Of a DNA stretch of 64,000 bases, positions 59,027-64,000 are shown in pieces (the first letter of the stretch is position 1; every line of letters starts with the position of its first letter). The notes under the pieces are model-generated. The model did not search any database. It saw only the letters and a program-made list of their open reading frames with translations, and was not told the origin of the DNA. The DNA lies in the IMG/VR virus record IMGVR_UViG_3300012936_000003, positions 39,801 to 103,800 of that record. One strand, 5' to 3'. Source of the DNA: a virus. The position numbers and the translations under genes are program-made.

Positions 59027-59327
59027 CCTAGAAGTTAGTATTATCGTGCTTAGCCTTCCGGGCGGGTTCCTCACCTTGCCGCCTTGCTTACTTACCTTTT
59101 ACAACTCCCTTCCGGGACACATTCATGGGTAAGATTGAACGTGGAATGCATCGTGGGTAACGCACTCTATGCACATTCTCAATCTAGGTTCATCCTATCC
59201 GGATATTCCGCTGATGTGCATTCCTACCATTAGTTTCGGCAAGGGTAAGCACAGATGCTTCATTCATAGAATAAAAGAATCATACTCTTATTTCCTATTT
59301 TCCTGTTACGAGCAAGGCGCTCTGTTG
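59027..59327 (-). ncRNA. 300-base gap ending in a terminator; candidate small RNA
   Basis: No supported protein gene; only frames of 12-25 codons without good ribosome sites. It contains GGCGG / CCGCC (59061-59083), a long inverted repeat GGAATGCA (59143) with TGCATTCC (59217-59224), a second arm TGCACATTC, and a direct repeat CCTTCCGGG at 59055 and 59108. On the minus strand it runs directly into a strong terminator. A weak ACTAATTA-type sequence at the right edge (59331) might start it. No known RNA family is recognised. Confidence 0.4.
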
Positions 59328-59552
59328 TTAATTAGTGTTGGGCTTTGCAATTTGACCACCGCAATCTAAGAGAAGATTAACTTGACCTAGACACTGCTCA
59401 TATAAAAATTTATAATCGCTGTCGTCCAAGTTCATCCGTGCCTCAATGAATACGGCGTGCAATTGCTCTGGTCCTTTTGCTTCTCTGACCATGCGGATAT
59501 ATTCTATAGCACCAATGTTAGAACTCCAAACATCAATATTCTTAACGCTCAT
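59328..59552 (-). CDS. Small protein of unknown function
   Basis: 74 residues from the ATG with AAGGAC 4 bases upstream, overlapping the previous stop as ATGA. Mixed helix: NIDVWSSNIGAIEYIRMV, LHAVFIEARMNLDDSDYKF, CLGQVNLLLDCGG with two Cys. Coupled to the 65-residue gene. Function unknown. Confidence 0.6.
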   Translation of the reverse strand: MSVKNIDVWSSNIGAIEYIRMVREAKGPEQLHAVFIEARMNLDDSDYKFLYEQCLGQVNLLLDCGGQIAKPNTN

Positions 59553-59746
59553 AAGTGTCCTTTCTTGTTGTCCGCCAAAGCGATAGATGCAATCTGCCAC
59601 TCGTGAAAATGACCTTGCCGGGTTCGCCAGACATACGCACGTGATACCGCTTCTTCAAAGCAGAATGCTTTGAGAGCGACACGGCGAAATTTGTACGGCT
59701 CACCAGTACGGTAGGCAACCACATCAAATTCTTTTTCGTCAACCAT
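59549..59746 (-). CDS. Small beta/alpha protein of unknown function
   Basis: 65 residues, site GAGGTTAAC. EFDVVAYRTGEPYKFRRVAL followed by helix EEAVSRAYVWRTRQGHFH and WQIASIALADNKKG. First gene after the promoter at 59782. Overall like a small dodecin/ferredoxin-like fold, but no family recognised. Confidence 0.6.
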   Translation of the reverse strand: MVDEKEFDVVAYRTGEPYKFRRVALKAFCFEEAVSRAYVWRTRQGHFHEWQIASIALADNKKGHL

Positions 59747-59781
59747 GTTAACCTCGTTTGTTAGGATTAATTGTTATACCC

Positions 59782-59810
59782 AGTATATCATAGGAGCTAG
59801 GAGTTGTCAA
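59782..59810 (-). promoter_or_regulatory. Early sigma-70 promoter
   Basis: TTGACA and TATACT with a 17-base spacer, 36 bases before the 65-residue gene. Confidence 0.85.
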
Positions 59811-59828
59811 GGATATAATTGCTTTTTT

Positions 59829-60125
59829 TTAGGCTTCCGTTAGGCGATTAACCAGAACCGATAAACGACCAAGAGTATCGTCTACTCTTTCCTGTAGCTT
59901 ACTGGCATTATCGCCATGCTTAGCCCATTCAGCAATATCCGACTTTTTAATCTCCTCTAACATGAACCATAGGGATTCGTTCTCATCTTGTAATAAATTA
60001 ATTTGGGAATTCTGGGTCTCCACAATATTTCTAATCTGCAAGACCAACTCTAGAACCTTGTTGTCTAACTCATCTATTTCCATGAGTAGATTATTTACTT
60101 CTTCAAACATTTTCTGATGTGCCAT
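59829..60125 (-). CDS. Small coiled-coil protein
   Basis: 98 residues with a perfect AAAGGAGG site. Almost entirely coiled coil with Leu/Ile heptads (LLMEIDELDNKVLELVLQIRN, INLLQDENESLWFMLEEIKK). It overlaps the end of the 137-residue gene by 23 bases. Function unknown. Confidence 0.65.
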   Translation of the reverse strand: MAHQKMFEEVNNLLMEIDELDNKVLELVLQIRNIVETQNSQINLLQDENESLWFMLEEIKKSDIAEWAKHGDNASKLQERVDDTLGRLSVLVNRLTEA

Positions 60126-60516
60126 CTGGCACCTCCTTTATTCTTAAAACTATTTGAAGGTCTGCTGGGTGTTCTATATAAGTCTCGCCGTTTGTCCACA
60201 CCACTTTTATTAAATATGTTTCTGATAGTGGCGTGCAATCCTCCTCATCCCAAAGCAGCATCTTTTCTAGTAGTTGCTGCCTGTCCCAAGGATAGGTCTC
60301 TGGTTTCGTTTCTACTGTCCGTAGTGCGTGATACATTCTTAGTTCTTCTAGGAAACCTTTTGCATACTCTGGACTTCTTTCTTCTTCTAACCTTTTCCAC
60401 TCTTGCTTGAAACTAAGTATCTCAACCACAACGCCAACATTGTTTCTGTTCTTAGCAAACGGAAGCTCCTCTGTGTACTCTACCAAATCACCTATTGAAA
60501 ACTTATTTTTATGCAC
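60103..60516 (-). CDS. GDLV-family protein with helical insertion
   Basis: 137 residues from a GTG with GAGGG 7 bases upstream. FSIGDLVEYTEE, NVGVVVEILSFK, then a charged helical insertion of about 55 residues, then YLIKVVWTNGETYIEHPADLQIVL restores the family barrel. The start region lies inside a large inverted repeat (60519-60556) carrying the TATAAATAGT motif, so expression is probably controlled there. Function unknown. Confidence 0.65.
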   Translation of the reverse strand: MHKNKFSIGDLVEYTEELPFAKNRNNVGVVVEILSFKQEWKRLEEERSPEYAKGFLEELRMYHALRTVETKPETYPWDRQQLLEKMLLWDEEDCTPLSETYLIKVVWTNGETYIEHPADLQIVLRIKEVPDGTSENV

Positions 60517-60518
60517 AT

Positions 60519-60556
60519 GTAGACCCTCACGAATATAAATAGTCCGTGGGGTCTAC
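60519..60556. promoter_or_regulatory. 12-bp inverted repeat with TATAAATAGT in its loop
   Basis: GTAGACCC-T-CACG (519-531) pairs with CGTG-GGGTCTAC (545-556): twelve pairs and one bulged base around a 13-base loop that holds the recurring motif at 534-543. The left arm includes the ribosome site of the 137-residue gene. As DNA it looks like an operator; as RNA it would hide the ribosome site. Confidence 0.6.
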
Positions 60557-60565
60557 TTTGGTACT

Positions 60566-60865
60566 TTATTCTTTTGTCAGCTTCGGTAATCCGTTTGGCA
60601 GTTCGCCCGATACCATGCCACCGTGCTTGGCGATGACTAGGGTTACGACAGGGACTGGCACGTAGGCGTATACGGTATCGGTCGGCTTACTCTCATTCTC
60701 AACCCATGGCATAAGCAGTTCCTCTCGCTCGCTGGGGTATCCTACCTCTACCTCGGTGTATCGCTCTGCATCGTCTATCCTTGGTGCACAGTACGCCCCA
60801 TCATGCGCCTGTACAGACATGCTAAAACCATCAGCACAAACAACCTTTTCATTTCTCTTGAACAT
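60566..60865 (-). CDS. Small conserved-looking protein of unknown function
   Basis: 99 residues, site AGGGTAAA. RNEKVVCADGFSMSVQAHDG, then CAPRIDDAERYTEVEVGYPS, LLMPWVENESKPTDTVYAYV and VVTLVIAKHGG. The repeated Asp/Tyr turns give it a defined-fold look, and I associate similar proteins with other large marine phages (memory only). Function unknown. Confidence 0.6.
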   Translation of the reverse strand: MFKRNEKVVCADGFSMSVQAHDGAYCAPRIDDAERYTEVEVGYPSEREELLMPWVENESKPTDTVYAYVPVPVVTLVIAKHGGMVSGELPNGLPKLTKE

Positions 60866-60905
60866 TTTTACCTTACCCTGTGTAAACTTTTCTTTACAAT
60901 TAACT

Positions 60906-61226
60906 TTAACGTTTAAAGATCTCTGTCTCCGGCGCAGGATGCAGCCATGGACCTGATATATAACTTAACCTGTTGTACATATTTACATTTAAAACTCCGT
61001 ATCGCTCGTTACCGTCCGCTTCTTGATATAATGTGTCTCCACCCTTTCCGGGTGTCCACAAGAGCCGTAGCGTCATCTGTGGACCGTATTTGCCCTTACC
61101 CTGATACCTGTCAAAGACTTCTGTCACTAGGGCAGTCTCGCCATTCTTGTATACAAATAAATCTCCAACCTTGAATACATCTGGTTTGCGATCTCCCTTG
61201 ACGAGATATTGTCTAGACCGTTTCAT
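60906..61226 (-). CDS. GDLV-family protein
   Basis: 106 residues from the ATG with GGAGG 6 bases upstream, overlapping the previous stop as ATGA. FKVGDLFVYKNGETALVTEV and MTLRLLWTPGKGG match the family core, with a longer variable loop and a C-terminal extension ending PAPETEIFKR. Function unknown. Confidence 0.6.
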   Translation of the reverse strand: MKRSRQYLVKGDRKPDVFKVGDLFVYKNGETALVTEVFDRYQGKGKYGPQMTLRLLWTPGKGGDTLYQEADGNERYGVLNVNMYNRLSYISGPWLHPAPETEIFKR

Positions 61227-61330
61227 GGCAATCCTCCACCTGTGTGTACTTTCACATAATACCAAATGCCCACAGCTAGTACCGCAGCTACAAACATAAG
61301 TTTATATTCTGGTTCTTTATTTTTGGGCAT
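61223..61330 (-). CDS. 35-residue membrane peptide
   Basis: ATG at 61328-61330 with GGAG 9 bases upstream; stop overlaps the next start as ATGA. The product has a polar N-terminus (MPKNKEPEYK), one transmembrane segment (LMFVAAVLAVGIWYYV) and a short Gly-rich tail. It is the first gene after the 61459 promoter. Function unknown. Confidence 0.6.
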   Translation of the reverse strand: MPKNKEPEYKLMFVAAVLAVGIWYYVKVHTGGGLP

Positions 61331-61458
61331 TTTTTAAATCTCCATTTTTTTCGCCGCTATTGAAAACGTACTTAGGCAGGATCCGTGCCAGTAGTAGGGG
61401 GGTGGGACTTAGATTCCGGTCCCCGGTCCCGGTGGGGGTGGGGCTACTCCCCCTACCC
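61331..61458 (-). other. GC-rich leader between promoter and the 35-residue gene
   Basis: About 128 untranslated bases, far richer in G and C than its surroundings, with C/G runs and the repeats ACCGGGACCGGGGACCGG and GGGGAGTAGCCCC that can fold into strong short hairpins. No gene seen in it. Confidence 0.45.
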
Positions 61459-61487
61459 CTTATAACATATTGCTATATCCTTGTCAA
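61459..61487 (-). promoter_or_regulatory. Early sigma-70 promoter
   Basis: TTGACA and TATAAG with a 17-base spacer. It would drive the 35-residue membrane peptide and the GDLV gene, after a long structured leader. Confidence 0.75.
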
Positions 61488-61498
61488 GTATAAACTTA

Positions 61499-61786
61499 TT
61501 AATTGAATACCGCTTGGGCTGTGTGCTTACACTGCTTGCGGTACTTGAACCCTTGGCACGTGCAGTACCGTTTGCCATTAGGGTAGCGTGTCACTGTGTA
61601 CTCACCTACCTTAGCTGTCTGCTTACCACGACGGTTAGCACGTCGTCGTATCTCTCTGTTGTAGCAGTCAATACAACCTGTGAAGTCGTGCTCGGCTTTA
61701 CCACCGCAGACACCACAGTATCTGTAATGGTAGCCCTCGTCATTCTCTATCCACTGACCACCACGTTTCCATTTAATTAATTCCAT
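61499..61786 (-). CDS. SWIM-type zinc-finger protein
   Basis: 95 residues, site AAGGAG. An N-terminal zinc knuckle (YCGVCGGKAEHDFTGCIDC), a basic linker (NREIRRRANRRGKQ) and a C-terminal CTCQGFKYRKQCKHTAQA, which fits the SWIM CxCxnCxH pattern for DNA or protein binding. The leader has TAACCTTCCCCAAGGAG, a small hairpin covering the ribosome site. Single gene between two sigma-70 promoters. Confidence 0.75.
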   Translation of the reverse strand: MELIKWKRGGQWIENDEGYHYRYCGVCGGKAEHDFTGCIDCYNREIRRRANRRGKQTAKVGEYTVTRYPNGKRYCTCQGFKYRKQCKHTAQAVFN

Positions 61787-61830
61787 ATCTAACTCCTTGG
61801 GGAAGGTTACTATCTCTTACTTACATATAC

Positions 61831-61859
61831 ATTATAGTTGCTGGAGTTGGTAAAGTCAA
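61831..61859 (-). promoter_or_regulatory. Early sigma-70 promoter, near-consensus
   Basis: TTGACT and TATAAT with a 17-base spacer, followed by GTATATG. Start of the SWIM gene lies 45 bases downstream. Confidence 0.9.
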
Positions 61860-62058
61860 GAACTATTTTATTTTTTATTACCCTCGGGATCCTTTTGATC
61901 CTCACCCAAATAAAATTGCACGGGCGACCCTCCAACCCGTGACTCACTGATCTTCCCCCGAGACCTTGTGTCTAAGACACCCTACCCATCTGACTTTCAT
62001 TGGGGGGAGCGACGTGCTCTACCTCGCCCACTGTCAGACTCTCACCAATCCCCCTCCC
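61860..62058 (-). other. 200-base gap with several hairpins after the DUF2201/VWA gene
   Basis: Inverted repeats on the minus strand: GAGC-ACGTC-GCTC, GTGTC-TTA-GACAC, CACGGG / CCCGTG (11-base loop, followed by CAATTTTATTT, a possible weak terminator), and GGATC / GATCC. It resembles a tRNA region superficially but no cloverleaf forms. No supported gene. Confidence 0.35.
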
Positions 62059-63297
62059 TTAGTCGTCAATAGCGATTACTCGCTCATTGGTTTGGAAGTA
62101 AGGATGCTTTGCGTAGTATGGAGTGGTCATCCACATTCGCTGGCACTTACTTGCCACTGGCTTTGGAGCCATCATGTCAGTCAGGATGATGTGACCGTCA
62201 AAGTCACGCTCGTTGACGTACTTGGTAGGAGCATCAAAGTCCGTACCTCCGTACATCACACGCTCACGCTTACGGTTCTCACCCTTCTTCCAAACATAAA
62301 TCTTGTCTTCACCCACGGCACTGTCAAAAGGAATCACCGTGAACTCTGCCAGCTTGGCGAGCTTGTTAAGCTCAGAGAAGAACTGGGCAAGCATCCCATC
62401 ATCAACAGAACCAGACTGGTCAATGCTGATGGCAATCTTAGCCGTTCGGTTAACCTTGCGACCGGGATGGACATAGGCGTACCGACGATTAATTCTTTTA
62501 ATCGTTGAAGACTTGTTAGCCTTCTGGCTGGTCTTGATGAAGTAACGAAGGACTTTCTTCCAGTCAATCTTTGCCGTCAAGCGGTCCATGATTTCCGTTC
62601 GGACAGACTGGCTAACCGTACCCCAACTGTTACTCTTGGCAGCTTCTTGAGCAGCCTCCTTGAGAGATTCCTTGAGACGCTGCTTAGCGATCTCGTTGGC
62701 AGTGTTGTCGCCAGCAGCCTCACCCCAACCAGAGTGGTCATCCCAAGGCTGGGGCTCACCGCCACCTTGACCTTGACCTTCTTGACCCTCACCGGGTTGA
62801 CCCTGACCGCCACCTTCACCGGGCTCACCCTGACCATCGCCAGACTGACCCTCACCATTTTCGTTTTCTTTATTATCTCCCTCGGGAAGATTTGCGTAGT
62901 ACCACTCAGCAGACTTGCCCTTGGGCAGTTCGGCGAAATGACCTTCACCCGGAATCAGAGCACCTTCGGGAAGGTTATCAATGTGAGAGTTAATCGCTAG
63001 GTCAGTAGCGAAGTTCCACTTCTTGGACATACCGGCATCAGGCAGACGACCCGTGACATGCTCAAAGATCAAGTGGTAGAACTCGTGCTTGAGAACTGCG
63101 GTACGTTCTTCGTCGGTCAACCCATTAAAGAACTCAGGGTTGTAGACCATCTCAAAATGACCGGTCTCTGGATTGACACGCACACCAGCAGTAGGAACGC
63201 CAGTGTTAGCTTTCTTGTCAATCTTGCGTGACAGCGCCGCAAAGAAGGGCTCTTTTATCAAGAGGCGGGCTGTGTGTTTGTTCAAATCAAAAGTCAT
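62059..63297 (-). CDS. DUF2201-like protein: metallopeptidase-like domain plus VWA-like domain
   Basis: 412 residues from the second of two close ATGs, preceded by GAGAGAAACG. N-terminal half: VLKHEFYHLIFEHVTGR contains HEFYH, an HExxH zinc motif. Gly/Gln/Glu-rich low-complexity linker at about 155-190. C-terminal half: a VWA-like domain with AISIDQSGSVDDG (MIDAS DxSxS) and GHIILTDMMA. Proteins of this layout (DUF2201) are typically encoded next to MoxR-type AAA ATPases, as here. They are thought to act as ATPase-driven maturation or chaperone pairs, though the substrates are unknown. It has its own promoter at 63328. Confidence 0.82.
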   Translation of the reverse strand: MTFDLNKHTARLLIKEPFFAALSRKIDKKANTGVPTAGVRVNPETGHFEMVYNPEFFNGLTDEERTAVLKHEFYHLIFEHVTGRLPDAGMSKKWNFATDLAINSHIDNLPEGALIPGEGHFAELPKGKSAEWYYANLPEGDNKENENGEGQSGDGQGEPGEGGGQGQPGEGQEGQGQGGGEPQPWDDHSGWGEAAGDNTANEIAKQRLKESLKEAAQEAAKSNSWGTVSQSVRTEIMDRLTAKIDWKKVLRYFIKTSQKANKSSTIKRINRRYAYVHPGRKVNRTAKIAISIDQSGSVDDGMLAQFFSELNKLAKLAEFTVIPFDSAVGEDKIYVWKKGENRKRERVMYGGTDFDAPTKYVNERDFDGHIILTDMMAPKPVASKCQRMWMTTPYYAKHPYFQTNERVIAIDD

Positions 63298-63327
63298 TCG
63301 TTTCTCTCTCATCCTCAGTACATATAT

Positions 63328-63356
63328 AATGTATCATAGGATCTCGCAGAAGTCAA
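63328..63356 (-). promoter_or_regulatory. Early sigma-70 promoter
   Basis: TTGACTTCT ... TACATT with a 17-base spacer, then ATATATG. Thirty-one bases before the DUF2201/VWA gene. Confidence 0.85.
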
Positions 63357-63377
63357 GCAATAAATGTCAAATCCATG

Positions 63378-63445
63378 AAAAAAGTGAGGAATGGGCAGAG
63401 GGCGATCCCGCCATGCCCAGACCTCTAATCCTTCCCCAAGGATTA
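63378..63445 (-). terminator. Possible terminator region after the MoxR-like gene
   Basis: An 8-bp hairpin TAATCCTT / AAGGATTA with loop CCCC (426-445) starts at the stop codon, and a second GGGCA / TGCCC plus GGCG / CGCC hairpin (393-418) precedes six T by about 10 bases. The T-run is rather distant, so termination may be partial. Confidence 0.35.
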
Positions 63446-64000
63446 AGCACCCTCACCAGTGAGGAGGGCAACGATGTGACCCGCAACCGGAACACCGTCA
63501 ACCACGCTCTGGTGGAGCGCAACAGTATTGTCAATGTGACCGTCACCAAGGACCGTCCACAACTTCATAGCGACCTCAGACGGAAGCGTCAAGAAGTAAG
63601 CCGCCAAGTTGTTGATTTGCTCAACAGGCAAGGCTTCGGCGAAGACCTTCTGGCTTTCCATCTTGTCAACGAGAGCACAGTGGTCATTGATGCCGAACTC
63701 GGCAACCTTCTCAAGCTCACCATTGACGATAACCATCTCAACAGTGACCTGACGTTCGTACTTCTCAGCGAAGTCACGGAACGCAACACCAGCCTCAAAG
63801 CCGATGAAAGCGCAACCAAGCTCAAAGATGGTGGCAGCGTTAGCCTTCCGATTCTCATCGGTCAGGAACCCAGCACCCTCAAGGCACTCGTTGAAGCGAT
63901 CCCAAGAGCGGCGACTCGGGTAAACCTTGTTAGGCTCAAAGTCACCTCGGTGCTCAAGGTGGTCACGATTCTGGTTAATGAAGTCCCAGACGATCTCGTT
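63443..64000 (-). CDS. MoxR-like AAA ATPase, C-terminal part (runs off the window)
   Basis: The frame is open from the window edge to TAA at 63443, 185 codons, with no start needed inside. The visible part has WDFINQNRDHLEHRGDFEPN, the PSRRSWDRFNECL segment typical of the MoxR sensor-2/lid region, and a long helical C-terminus ending VALLTGEGA. The Walker motifs would lie beyond the edge. It precedes the DUF2201/VWA gene on the same strand, the usual MoxR-VWA arrangement. An internal ATG at 63734-63736 is not the true start. Confidence 0.7.
   Translation of the reverse strand, partial: NEIVWDFINQNRDHLEHRGDFEPNKVYPSRRSWDRFNECLEGAGFLTDENRKANAATIFELGCAFIGFEAGVAFRDFAEKYERQVTVEMVIVNGELEKVAEFGINDHCALVDKMESQKVFAEALPVEQINNLAAYFLTLPSEVAMKLWTVLGDGHIDNTVALHQSVVDGVPVAGHIVALLTGEGA

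Noticed and set aside
61870-62050. A tRNA gene in the hairpin-rich gap
   Set aside because: Arms resembling D- and T-arms are visible, but no acceptor pairing or 7-base anticodon loop at the right spacing could be built.

Overview
This window looks like part of the genome of a large, T4-related, tailed (contractile-tail) bacteriophage, probably marine. The main pointers are a sigma factor resembling T4 gp55 (late sigma), a PIN-PhoH protein, dense same-strand genes joined by ATGA/TAATG overlaps, giant virion-type proteins of 738 to 2898 residues, phage tRNAs, and many 70-100 residue genes of unknown role. Two plus-strand products carry lipoboxes, which implies a Gram-negative host. Repeats of the GCTDPTACNYD type in the largest protein are common in marine material. 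No capsid, terminase or polymerase gene was recognised, so this is an internal slice of a longer genome. Family assignments were made by eye from motifs, without any search.

Layout, left to right (almost everything on the minus strand). 0-12 kb: tail hub with two putative peptidoglycan-hydrolase domains, a small cluster around the gp55-like sigma factor (including an FmdB-type zinc ribbon), two glycosyltransferases, a PD-(D/E)XK nuclease, an HExxH protein and PhoH. 12-19.6 kb: three paralogous virion-type genes, one with an in-frame internal ribosome-binding site, and two small beta/coiled-coil proteins. 19.7-21.7 kb: the only plus-strand unit, which encodes a trypsin-like lipoprotein, a VWA lipoprotein and a 46-residue membrane peptide. 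21.7-24.7 kb: HNH nuclease, tRNA-Pro, ClpP-like protease, tRNA-Arg, a tmRNA and a Fis-type HTH gene whose 3' end overlaps the tmRNA. 24.7-28.8 kb: an acidic protein and a 984-residue fusion of a ligase-like domain, a HIGH-type nucleotidyltransferase and a ParB-like domain. 28.9-47.4 kb: three giant virion-type genes, one with cohesin- and dockerin-like modules, and a small membrane protein. 47.4-64 kb: an HExxH protein followed by many small genes, a DEDDh exonuclease, a HAD phosphatase, a GT2 glycosyltransferase, a nucleotide-sugar dehydrogenase, and a DUF2201/VWA protein next to the C-terminal part of a MoxR-like ATPase.

Two promoter-like classes separate roughly by region. Sigma-70 type promoters, all with exactly 17-bp spacers, precede the small-gene operons and the tRNA/tmRNA island. 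A second motif, reading TATAAATAGT or TATAATTAGT on the plus strand (ACTAWTTATA on the coding strand), recurs in gaps before virion-type genes, PhoH and some others, and may be the late element. Several 160-300 base gaps on the right contain nested inverted repeats and may encode structured RNAs.

Most noteworthy are the phage-borne tmRNA plus ClpP (tag ANDNVDFALAA, with the alanine identity pair G3:U70), the lipoprotein operon, the ligase/nucleotidyltransferase/ParB fusion, a family of about ten small GDLV (SH3/KOW-like) proteins, and a 12-bp hairpin that carries the recurring motif in its loop.
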